64,000 nt of DNA from Aporrectodea caliginosa (taxonomy: Eukaryota; Annelida; Clitellata; Crassiclitellata; Lumbricidae). The notes under the pieces were generated by a model. That model ran no database searches. It saw only the letters and a list, made by a program, of their open reading frames with translations, and was not told the origin of the DNA. Where the stretch lies: contig JACEVL010000018.1 of the NCBI GenBank assembly GCA_020284085.1, positions 2,470,001 through 2,534,000 on the forward strand. The letters are read 5' to 3'. The position numbers were made by a program, and so were the translations under genes. Every line of letters starts with the position of its first letter. Positions within the stretch are counted from its first letter, which is position 1. Below, piece by piece: positions 42,540 to 53,600 of this stretch.

Positions 42540-42879
42540 GGCATTCTATTAGTTTCATGGACCGCAAATTTACTGAATGTTTATGGCGTCGTATTCGACG
42601 CTGTGATTCGTTTACCTAAAATTAGCACGGACTATATACATAGAGGGAGTGCTTCATTGTCAGGCATCGTAAGAGTCGGTTAGGCGTCGTGAGGGTCGAG
42701 TGTCGTCATTAGAAAACATGGTAAAAATTGTTTACAGTCGCAAAGAACGGTTGAGAATCTCCGTGTAAGTTATATTCCCTGTGTCATTTTTATCGACCAA
42801 TCAGGGCGCACTACGATGCATGGACCAAAGATACACTATATTAGCCTACAGTTGCGGTCCATGAAACTAATAGAATGCC
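42540..42879. mobile_element. 340-bp element with 28-bp perfect inverted repeats
   Basis: The left end starts GGCATTCTATTAGTTTCATG and the right end is its exact complement over 28 bases (42540-42567 and 42852-42879). The interior includes CGTCGTGAGGGTCG and CGGACTATATACATAGAG, related to 58995-59160 and 30162-30990. No clear target duplication. It lies about 250 bp upstream of the TMEM169 start. Confidence 0.75.
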
Positions 42880-43734
42880 GAAATGATGTGTGAAACAAGT
42901 TTAGGTACTTTACTGACCTCAATTCCACTGAAATCTGACCCTTTGAACTGCACTGTCAACGAACCCTTCTGCACAAAGTGCTAGTAGGCTACCCTCTGAG
43001 CGCTCTAGGGCATCGTAAAATACAGTGCCGTAATATCATGCAAAACAAGAAATCCTACGTCACGTGAAACCTAGATTTACACTGAACTACCGAATAGAAA
43101 CAGAAAATATATAAATATGTAACTTTCTTACTTGAGCAATTAAATGAAAAAATTCTTCAGGTTGATTCACTGCTTTCATGAGCCATGTTAAGCATCGACC
43201 AATATATTTAGAGTATGTGCGGCGCAATAACAGAGGATGTGAAGATACCGCTTACAGGCGCTGACTGCTGTCCAGAGAATTTTATGATAAACGTAAAATA
43301 ATTTAAAAACTTAAACACAGATTTCTTTAGATTTAAATCTTTGAAGTTTCTTCAATGCAAAGAAACTTTGTATGCATTCGTAACGCAGGAAACTTGTGAA
43401 TATGATTTCGTGCACCAGAGCACGGCATTAAATGACCTGGAATCGATTTCAGTCTCCGCCTATCGATTATGTTTTGATGTAATGTAATGTAAATCTTCGA
43501 AAATTTCTCAGCGCCCACAAAATCCACGTCAGGGAGACCAGCTTATTCACCGGCGCTATATCCAATCAAGTTCGCAATAGCCCAAACTCCTGATTGATTA
43601 CACCCCTGTGAACAAAGCTGGTAACCGTGACTTCGTTTTTGGGACACTGTAGAAAATGAGATTATAGTTACATCTGGAAGTTCTTAAATATTTTTAAGTT
43701 GATCATAAAATATATAAAGTATATGTATATACGT
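42880..43734. other. Intergenic, no gene seen
   Basis: Single-copy-looking, with a diverged minus-strand SINE-4 fragment near 43500-43600 (CCAGCTTATTCACCGGCGC). Confidence 0.5.
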
Positions 43735-44270
43735 CGATGCTACCAACCTCTCACGCTCCTGCTTCATGCACATTCGTGACCTCTGCCACATCCGGCCCAT
43801 TCTAGACTTCCACCAATGCTCGGTCTCTACCATTGCTACCCACAACTCAAGTGTTTGCAACTCATCCAAAACGCACTAGCCAGAGCTGTCACCAGAACGC
43901 CCAAGCATCATCACATCACTCTCATCATCAAATCAGTCCATTGGTTAAAAATCCCAGAGCGAATCCACTTCAAAGTCCTCTGACTAACCTACAACTCCCT
44001 ACAACACTCCCAGCCCAGATATCTTCACAAACTCTTCACCATCCAGACAACTCGCTCTAGCCGATCAGCCTCCTGTCTCACTCTTTCTCAACCCCCGATC
44101 ACTACTCATCTCAAGTTCTCCAACCAAGCCATATCCAACACTGCACCACGTCTCAGGAACGATCTGCCTCCTGAATTCAGAAATATTCCAGCCAAGTTGT
44201 TCTTGAATGTTATTCAGAGACCAGGAGATTTCGAATGTTACTTTACGACTATATTACCCTAAGAGAAAAG
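43735..44270 (+). mobile_element. LINE C-terminal fragment (CR1/L2-like)
   Basis: Frames broken by a few stops together read a typical C-terminus: NALARAVTRTPKHHHITLII, SVHWLKIPERIHFKVL, LTYNSLQ, then APRLRNDLPPEFRNI. Same layout as the LINE at 19955 but a different family. No tail recognised. Confidence 0.7.
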
Positions 44271-45474
44271 AAAACCAAACTGCCATGCTTTTCATAACTC
44301 TGTAATTAGTACATGTACTCTGTGATACATCTTATTCATTAATACATCTCATTAATTAATACAGAAAACATCGGTGGCCTAGTAAGTTCGGGTCAAACAC
44401 AACAGCTTTCCATGGAAACTCAGACACGGCAATATTTTTTGCAAATGGGAATCCATGACTAAACACAGATCCCCTCATCAAAGACGCTGAAAGTAGTTGG
44501 CCAGTAGTTTTACTTTGCCAACAAACAGTAACTGTAGCCTTGTAAAAATACCTGTAAACATCTTTGAAGCACATTGTTATTTCCTAACAGGTAGAATTCA
44601 TTAATAACCAACAGTTCAGCTGTAACCATCTAATGCTCTCTAGAACTCGAAGCCATTCCGCTGGTGAGCTCTAGCAAACACGTACAACTCAGCCAATGCA
44701 GTGCTTTCCAGAGTTAACAGTTTACACCAGTGTTTGGGTCTGATTTGAAATATTCCTCTTTCTTAATAATCACCGGACTTTTTTTAGCTTCCTGCAGGAA
44801 AAATTAGACGTGTAAATTTGACCCTACACATCAATCCTAAAAACAGTTTCAAAACACTTCAACAGCTTACCAAGAAACTGCATTACCTGTCTGTCTGTCT
44901 GTCTGTACATCTCCAGTGCATATTCGATTACAATGCAATAAAAGTAATTGATTAGTAATTAACATTTCTCAGTACAAAATCATTCTACGATTTGTGTAAA
45001 CAACCCTTTCGGTGCTTGCTCTCACTTTCCACAAATTCTAAAACTCTAACCTAATGCCGCAAAAGTTTCAAGCGAAAATCATGGAAAACGATTAACAAAA
45101 TACCCAAATAACAAAATTTCAGTCTGCTTTGATAAGAAAAGTTAACGCGTCCAGAGCAACTTCAGCGACAGGCCCAGAAAACTCTGTAAACATTCCCTGG
45201 AAACTTCAAACAGTCCGGTTCACCTGCTAACAATCGTGCAGACGATTACTTTACACAAGAAAAAACCACAGAATTAAGAATCACATTAATATCAATCATG
45301 ACCACAATTATGCTCAAAGAAGATGTAAAATCTATAACTCGTGTAATAAACTTTTCCCAAAAGACGCTGCTCTTGACGTGACAAATCCTAACTAACCAGA
45401 AACTCCACAACAAAACCCGTCCATATTTTGCAATGATTATGGCAATCTGGTGATAAAGAAGACGACAATGATAT
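44271..45474. other. Intergenic, no gene seen
   Basis: AT-rich single-copy-looking sequence; no supported gene. Confidence 0.5.
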
Positions 45475-46020
45475 TGTCTCGGCCGAGGTATGCTTTGTGT
45501 GGAAGTAACTGTCTGGACCGGGGTGTGCCTTGCGTGGGGACTGTCTTGACCAGGTGTGCACTAGGTGGAGGGAACTGTCGCGACTGGGTGTGCTTTGTGT
45601 GGGTAGGACCTGTCTCAACCAGGTGTACTTTATGCAAGGAACTGTCGCGACTGGGTGTGCTTTGTCATGTGTGAGGAACTGTCTCGACCAATTTGTGCTT
45701 CCTTCGGGAACTGTCTCGACTGGGTGTGCTTTATGCAAGGAACTGTCTCGACTGGGTGTGATTTGTCGTGTGTGGGAACTGTCTTGACCGATTTGTGCTT
45801 CCTTCGGGAACTGTCTCGACTGGGTGTGCTTTATGCAAGGAACTGTCTCGACTGGGTGTGATTTGTCGTGTGTGGGGAACTGTCTTGACCGATTTGTGCT
45901 TCCTTCGGGTACTGTCTCGACTGGGTGTGCTTTGTCGTGTGTGGGTAACTGTCTCGAGCAATTTGTGCTTCCTTGGGGAACTGTCTCGACCGGGGGTGTG
46001 CTTTGTGTTGGGGGAACCTT
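45475..46020. repeat. Minisatellite with 31-37 bp units and 100-bp higher-order copies
   Basis: About 15 units close to GGAACTGTCTCGACTGGGTG followed by TGCTTTGTCGTGTGTG, TGCTTTATGCAA or TGCTTCCTTC. A block of about 100 bp is repeated nearly exactly at 45731 and 45830. Confidence 0.9.
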
Positions 46021-47160
46021 TCCTTGTTGGTTCTGACAATCTTCCAGTCAAGAAACAATTCAGATAAATTTTCCTTATACAAAGATTCATTCTTCTCTAT
46101 AAGTCTCATCCCCTAACAAGTTCAAATAATCTTCAGTTGAAGATAGATTTCCTCCAGGGATACATTTCACTCCCATTCAAATGTCTCTCCTTCTCTTCCC
46201 ACTTGTTCCAACTGACTCCCACTGAAGATACATTCCCCTCACAGTCCACAACCACAGCTTTTACGAACAAAGCTACGAAGCATTGCCTGCAAAGCATACC
46301 TGGTTAATTTTCAATGGATCTAACACATATTGCCAGTGTTCTGAACCCTGAAAACACCTGTGTTATACCTTCTACTAAATACTAATATAGATACAAGTGT
46401 GGACTCATTAACAACAAGTCGTCGTGGGGGGGGGGACATGGGGCATTGCTTAAAAAGTCAATAATCAGCACTGTACTGCAGTTCTCCAATACAACAAGTT
46501 AAGTTAATAGATTTGGAGGCATAACGTCACTGCGAATTAAGCAGAATAGTACTTAAACAGGGAGCACACAAATGAGTCCACAATGTACTTAAGATAAAGT
46601 AAATAAAGGTACTGAAGATACCTCTTCAAGAGAATTCACTCCTACCCAAAAAGTGCTTTTCCCAAAAAGTTCAGACCAACTCCCATTGCCAACACCACCA
46701 TCTTCCGCAACCCACCCTTATCTCTCTTAAAGCTTCACAAAATGAGCAGCGCCAACAGTAATCATCATCACGACCGCCATCACCATCACACCATCATCAC
46801 TAGGACTGCTAATCGCTAATTACACATTTCTCTCAAGCTAAACTCAACAAATCAATTGCAAAATCAATGACTGGTAAAATCAACAAAGAAGAAAAGTCGC
46901 GTCTGACTATAACGTCCTAACGACTCGAATTCGCAACTGGTGGAATTCCCGATCAGAAATTTTGATCATGCTCGATGAGACCGAAGAAAGTTGGTCCTCT
47001 CTACGGACCGACGGTCTCGGGAAGGTCCTCTGCGCGAATCAGTAAGCAGTTCTTCGATTGATATCGTGAATAACGTCAATGGGCCTGTAAATAACAATTT
47101 CATCATTAGTTTATTATTGATTTTTTTAACCCAAAGGATAAAAGAGAATGGAAAATAATG
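46021..47160. other. Intergenic, no gene seen
   Basis: No supported gene or recognisable repeat, apart from a short run of ATC-like triplets near 46760-46800 and a G run near 46425. Confidence 0.5.
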
Positions 47161-47164
47161 GGAG

Positions 47165-47545
47165 AATGCATCTCTGGAATTGTAGCTGTCCAACTCCTTG
47201 AACTGGGTCTTGCTCCAAAATATCTTTGTCACAAAATTCTCCGCCCACTCTCTGCCACGTCAAAGCGTCCTCTAAGATCCTCTGACCGGCTTGACCTTTT
47301 TGTTCCCCGTGTTAGGACCACAATGGCTCTATCCAGGTCCTTTGTGTGCATAGGTCCCTCTCTATGGAATCGACTTCCTCCTTCTCTATGCTCTACAATC
47401 CTCTCCAGTAGCATCTCTACCTCTTTCTCTCACCTTAAAACCTTCCTTTTTTCCTCAGAGTACCTTGCACTGGGAGCGCTTCTGAAAGGATATACGCTAT
47501 GAGAAGCGCTTTATAAATGATCAAATACAATACAATACAATACCA
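47165..47545 (+). mobile_element. LINE C-terminal fragment with (AATAC)n tail
   Basis: An open frame of about 114 codons ends FSSEYLALGALLKGYTL after PSLWNRLPPSLC and SFSHLKTFLF, the usual C-terminus of CR1-group LINEs. The 3' end is GAGAAGCGCTTTATAAATG with a tail of AATAC units. The best-preserved member of the family at 14690 and 57195. Confidence 0.8.
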
Positions 47546-48224
47546 TGGAAAGCGAGTGCAACAAATTGTTGAACACTGTAGATTCGTTAATGCGCTCCTG
47601 GTTTGTGCACCATTTCTGCTTATTAATGTAAAATGGAGTTTTGTCCCCTAAAGCCATTGACTTCACACATCGTACTGGTTAAAGCTACGCACAAGAACTG
47701 CAGTGTGTAGTATATATATATATTTTCGTTTATTGAAAAACAAGTTGTCATACTGCAACGAGGTACAGGCATTGAGATAAACTCAAGTGCTATCGAAATT
47801 TTCAGCATTATACCTTTTAACACACAGCCTGGTTTTCAATGATTATGATAGGGTTGTCTATGATAATGACAATGTTGTCTACAGTGATGAAAATAAAGAT
47901 GACAGTGACAATGGTTATGACAGTGTTGTCTATGAAGATGATCTCAATGACGACGATGACGATACAATAAACCACAGTTATAAAAACACAAACAGTAGCC
48001 TCACTGAAGAAAACTCTTACTACTGAGTGGCTTAGTTAATTAATCTTAGTCAAGAAACTGGCAAACAACAATAAACAGAATTATCTTAATTAGCAATTAG
48101 GAAATTCCAACAGATAACACGTTGCTGGTATCACATGATCTTCTGGGGCCACAGCAGAAGTAGGCTTCTGGATACAATGCAATACAACTGTATTTGTTTT
48201 TGCCGTCCTTCCAAAGTTCAGAAC
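47546..48224. other. Intergenic, no gene seen
   Basis: Includes an imperfect GATGA/TGACAATG-rich stretch at 47835-47970 giving an acidic frame; judged low-complexity. Confidence 0.5.
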
Positions 48225-48385
48225 TGCATACAAGACCATACGACAGAACATCGATGGCACTGAGCAATTGTGCGTGAAGGACTTGCTCAAGGTCTCTACA
48301 TAGTAACAATCGCAGACGAGGCTTGAACCCATATTCTCCGCATCACTGGCCAATCGCTCTAACCAATTCACTACCACGACCCACG
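48225..48385 (-). mobile_element. SINE-3-related copy with tRNA-like head
   Basis: On the minus strand: ATTGGTTAGAGCGATTGGCC (A box), GGGTTCAAGCC (B box), ACCTTGAGCAAGTCCTTCAC, GCACAATTGCTCAG. Same body type as 51640 and 52105. Confidence 0.65.
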
Positions 48386-48524
48386 AGGACCCGCCCTAGT
48401 CTTCAGAAGCCCATGCCCAAACCTGCAACTACGGGAGCCTCTGGTTAAAAAAAGGGCAAAATGCCAAGTAAAGCAACAAGTTTAGAAGGACTCGTGGTGT
48501 AACACCCAACTCTATTGTAAACTC

Positions 48525-48760
48525 AAAATTTCTAAAGGGCTACTCGAAAGTTAAGCGCAGGGCACCAGCTTATTCAGGAGCACTGCGTCGTTTCAGAGAT
48601 GTCCCGTAGAAATCCGAATCAGGTCACCGGAGAGATCAGACAAAGGAGCTGCTACGGTGGGATTTGTTGAGGACTAGAAAGCCTGGAAGGCGGATGATCG
48701 GATGGATTAGGGTAGGAATTATTCAAGACATAGAACTTTCAATTGGAGTGGAAAGCCTGT
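48525..48760 (-). mobile_element. SINE-4 copy
   Basis: Complement of AATAAGCTGGTGCCCTGCGC, then GTCCTCAACAAATCCCACCG. Similar in layout to 57000-57190, which is also minus strand. Confidence 0.55.
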
Positions 48761-49158
48761 GGGGTGATAAGTGTAGAAAATGTCCACTGCAAATTTAATC
48801 ATTTCCTTCCACAGTCTCAAACTTGGGCTGCAAAAATCCAGTTACGGAAGACATACTTTGGCATACTTCTCCAATGTAAAGCCATGTGAAAATAGTGTGC
48901 AAAATCAATAAGTGGCATCAGTACAAAAAATCAGTGTGTGAAATTAATGCACTACATCAGTATGCTAGATCATTAAATAAAGGAACAGTTGTCTGAGAGA
49001 ACTAAACAAAAACATGAAAACATGAAACTGATGAGGCACCCATCTGACTAAATAAGCTCAGTATTCTTTGACCGATCTCAGCAGACACTGGTAAAACATG
49101 GAGAATGGCTTGCATGTGATTTGGGCCAACATAATTTCACTGCCATAGCAACAGCATG
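48761..49158. other. Intergenic, no gene seen
   Basis: No gene or recognisable repeat. Confidence 0.5.
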
Positions 49159-49166
49159 CCTTAGTT

Positions 49167-49499
49167 CGGGGAGGGAAAACCTTTTTTAAGGCGCATGCCA
49201 AAATGCCGCTAAAACATTAAAACAAAAAATACCGTCGGGGTCCATCGGACTTTTGCAGTATATTATGCATTGTTTTTCTCATGTAAGTTTTAACTGCCAA
49301 AGCGTAAAAAAATTAATTAAAAGACATTATTTCAAAGATGGTTTTAGTATGGTGTCACAATAAAGTCCTCCATAAAAGAACATGTGGATTCCTACAGTGA
49401 TTTTGTATTTCTAAGTTTGAAATTTGGGGGATGCTCCAAACTGTGTGTGCCCAAAAAATTTGAGTGCGTGTCACTTTTGCCATAGGTTCCCAATCCCTG
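49167..49499. mobile_element. 333-bp hAT-like MITE
   Basis: Imperfect inverted ends: CGGGGAGGGAAAACC at left and the complement of GGTTCCCAATCCCTG at right. Target duplication CCTTAGTT (49159) and TCTTAGTT (49500), seven of eight bases. Confidence 0.65.
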
Positions 49500-49639
49500 T
49501 CTTAGTTTCTGTTGTTATGGCAACTGAGTTTTTTGTGGTCTACTTCAAACTTGAGTTATTTAGTCAGATAGTGGCCGGTATAGATGCCTGGTAAACATAC
49601 AGTCAGTCTAAAGTCAGCTTCGCTTAGCGTTCTCCTGGC

Positions 49640-50110
49640 CAGAAAGAAGAACAACCAAGTATCAGCCAAAGGGTCACACAATATGTCAATCACATGTCAC
49701 ACAACATGCCAATCACACATCAGCCAACATGTCAATCACAACTCAACCAAAACACCACTCACATTTAGAACAAAACGTCAATCACCAGTCAAATAAAATT
49801 ACAATCAAATCTTGATAAAATGCCAATCACATGACATCAACCATGACAGCATTACAGATGTAAATGTAACTGCATTACAGCTGCACATGTAAATGCATTA
49901 TAGATGTAACTGTAAATGTGCTAAAGATGTAACTGTAAATGTGTTACAGAAGTAAATGTAACTGTGTTACAGTTCTACATGTAAATGTGTTACAGATGTA
50001 AAATGTAAATACATTACAAAAGTAAATGTAAATGTGTGACAGAGCTCTGTAAATGTAAATAAGCTACAGAAGTAAATATAAATGTGTTACAGTTGTACAT
50101 GAAAATGTGT
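49640..50110. repeat. Two adjoining minisatellites
   Basis: Units close to AATGTCAATCACATGTCACA fill 49660-49830. Units close to GTAAATGTGTTACAGATGTA fill 49850-50110. Confidence 0.8.
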
Positions 50111-50219
50111 TACAGCTTTAAATGTATTGGTAATGCAAATACAACAATTAGTTTAGCTCGACTAAATAAGCTCTCTAGTACTAGACTAGAGAAGTTATTT
50201 AGTCAGAGGCTAGAGAAGT

Positions 50220-50450
50220 TATTTAGTTTTCATTTACTGACTTATTCACTCATTCATTCACTCTTTCAGAGACTCATTAAACTTGCTTGCTGACTCATTG
50301 ACTCCTTCATTAATTAACTAACTCATTCACTCACTCGTTCATTCAGTAACTCATTCATTCACTTGTTCACTCATTCATTAACTCATTCATTCTTTCATTC
50401 ATTAATTCATTAATTCAGTCATTCTTAATTCAGAGCATTCACATAGCGTC
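50220..50450. repeat. (CATT/CACT)n microsatellite and retroposon tail abutting TMEM30A
   Basis: ATTC/ACTC-type repeats up to about 50435. Then AGAGCATTCACATAGCGTCC, the complement of a retroposon 3' end, starts within ten bases of the TMEM30A stop codon. Confidence 0.75.
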
Positions 50451-50458
50451 CTGTGATC

Positions 50459-50628
50459 TTACTTCTGTCCGATCTTCCAGTGAACAATGAAGAAGATGAG
50501 ACCGAGACCGATCGAGATCGAACCAACGACAATGTAAGCGATCCCAAGGAACGGATTCTTTCCCCCCAACCACGAAGTTGTCGTGAGAATCATCTGCTTT
50601 CTCCCACCAAACGGAGTCACCGGATAAG
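50459..50628 (-). CDS. TMEM30A: TMEM30A coding exon 7
   Basis: 56 codons and TAA; acceptor TGCTATCTCTAG. Encodes [20 protein letters not shown], membrane helix 2 and a short basic tail. Confidence 0.95.
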
Positions 50629-53600
50629 CTAGAGATAGCACACAAAACTGCTATAGCGCTGGACAGAATAAAGAGATGTAAAAACTGCTATAGCGCTGGA
50701 TAGGCTAAAGAGATAGCATGTCATAACTGCTATAGCAATGAATGGGTTAAAGAGATAACACATAAAGCAGAAGAGATAGAGAGATAGTTTGCTAAAAAAG
50801 ATGGCACATGAACACTGCAACAGCACAGAATATACTAAACAGACAGTACACGAAAAGTGCTATACTACTGGATATGCTAAAAAGATGGCACATGAACACT
50901 GCAACAGCACAGAATATACTAAACAGACAGTTCACGAAAAGTGCTATACTACTGGATATGCTAAAAAGATGGCACATGAAACTACTACTGGATAGGCTAA
51001 GCACAGTAAGCAGACATCACATTAAGTCTCCTAAAGCACTGGAGAGGATAAAATAAATAGCACACAAAACTGCTAGAGCAGAAAGGCTTAAATCAATGTA
51101 ATGTAATGTAACAAAAAACATTTATAAAGCGCCACTTAAGAGTCTCTCAGAAGCGCTGAACACGTGGCCATCAAACAGCTGAAAAAATGCGTCTTTAAGA
51201 GTTTGGAGAAAACCATATAGCGTGCGTGCAGCACGCACAGACGGCGGAAGAGCGTTCCAGATCCGTGGTGCCGCAATCGAGAAGTTCCGACGAGCACAGG
51301 TGGTGGTTCGAAACGAAGGTATTATCAAGTCATTTCGCGAGGCAGACCGGAGAGCCTGCCAACCAGTTTGAGTGCCAACTGGAAGGCACAGTTCAGCAAT
51401 GTAGTTCGGAGCAGTACCAATACATGACAGTTGCTATACAGTGCCCTTTCCTTCGGCCTCGGCTGTGCTACGGCGCTATAGAAATCGTCTTATTATTATT
51501 ATTATACCTAAAATGGCAGACAAAAACTAACAGAGCACCAGAAAGGTGAAAAAGATGGCTAAAAAGAGAGCACACAAAGACTCCAACATGCTATTGTCAT
51601 TATTAGGCATTTGTCATGTGCCACTCTCTAATGAGAAAGAATCAGTTGATGGCACTGTGAAGTTGTGAGTAAAGGACTAGCTCAAGGTCCCTACACAGTA
51701 ACCGTCTCAAGGGTGGAGGCCAAACCCATACTCTGCGCATTACAAGGTGAGCGCTCTAACCAATCGGCCACCAAGTTATAAAGTTAAAGTTCATTAAGAA
51801 AAAAAGATCAACAGTACACAAACACAAATTTGTATGTGAATATTAATAATAATATCTTATCCTTAATCAAGCGCCTGACAAACGCACTGCGCTGTACATT
51901 TACATGTTATGACAATTAAACAATTCACAAGAACACAATTAAATGACAGAAGACATAAATCTTAACTACTAACAGAACAGACAGCCTGCAATACACGGCG
52001 CTAATAGCAGCCTACAAAGCATGTCCGCCCTACGGGTCTCGAACTCGGTACCTCTCGCTCTCCATGCCAGTGTGTTATCCAATGCGCTATCGGGCCCCCA
52101 TAAGCACCCACTATCTAACGACCAAGCATCAATCGACAGCGCTACGCAACAGCGAGCGAAGGACTTGCTCAAGGCCCTTACACAGTAACCATCTCAAGAG
52201 TGGAGGTCCCAACCCATACTCTCCGCGCTACAAGGCAAGTGCTCTAACTAAGGACTAAGTGCCCTAACCAATCGGCTACTGTTTCAAGTATAAGTACCGG
52301 TATATTTGTTTATTATGCAAAACAGGTTGGCACACCAAAACCTGGGACACTAACACAGAGTACAATACTGTGAAAGATGGAGGGAGTAACCAATGTTGGT
52401 TAATCGTTAGCTTTGGGCCCCCGTTACAGTGGCGTAATGAAGGGTTTCAGCCCCCGGGGGCAAGGCAGTGTGATTCTCGTTAACGATAACGATAACGAAA
52501 ATATTCGTTAACGAAAATAAAATGATTTCGTTAACGATAACTATAACTATAACTAAAAAATATAATTAACTATAACTATAACTATAACGAAAATAACACT
52601 AACGAAAATTCATCTTTATTTTCGTTAATGCAAAAAATAAAAATAGGAAGTGCAATATGGACGATTCGACATAAATGAGAACGAAAAAATGCGATATTTT
52701 TATTATGCGATTTGTCAGTTACTGTGGAAACTCGTGTAGCCTATTTTATGAAGCTGAATGCAGCCATGCTTCAAAGGCTTTCAAATTAAAGCTCTGAGCA
52801 AATTGTGAAACAGCGTGTTAATACGCACAATTTTGCTTATAGCCTTAATTATTGTAACTAAGTAGTAACTAAAATTAACTAAAATAAAAATCCATTAACT
52901 ATAACTATAACTATAACTAAAAAATAATACTAACTATAACTATAACTATAACTAAAATAAAAAACCATTAACTATAACTGTAACTATAACTAAAATAAAA
53001 TCTGTAAGGAGAATCACACTGGGGCAAGGGTTGATGACTGCGCCTCTTTTAATGTTCTTGTTGACTTTTTCGTTCTTGTCATAGTACTGTGTACCACTAA
53101 AAGCTAATTTTGCACCCCTATGGTGCTGCGCCCGGGGGCGGCTGCCCCTCTGCCCCCCTTCGTTACACCACTGCCCAGTTAATAGGGTATTGACAGCCAT
53201 ACCATAGTCAATATGGAGAGAGTAGGTTCCAGCTGGTAGACCATGGGCGAATACTTCGGTTCGGCTGACGCGCCTGTACAGTTTCCGAAACGTCGGGAGT
53301 GCCGCTGTCCTCATCCAAACCATCAGGTCCTCGTTTTCGTAGCCGTTGTTGGACTGGTTGTTCGTCGGATCCAGCTGATAAACCGGTTTGCTCCAGTACG
53401 GAGGCGGTAGAGTTCCGTCGAAGGCTGGCAGAATAATGCAGTTACGTTTAATATGACCATATGCAGAATAACTCTGGAGAGGATGTTTGAAAATTTTTAC
53501 ATTGCTGCATTTATTAAATGTATAAAATTTTATTTTAGTTACTGTTAATCTCTCTTTTTTTATATCAGTCCCCAACTTAAAAAACCCATTTCTGTTGCCC

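Noticed and set aside
47787..48026. 79-codon acidic frame
   Set aside because: Built on imperfect GAT/GAC/AAT repetition; no conserved domain or splice signal.
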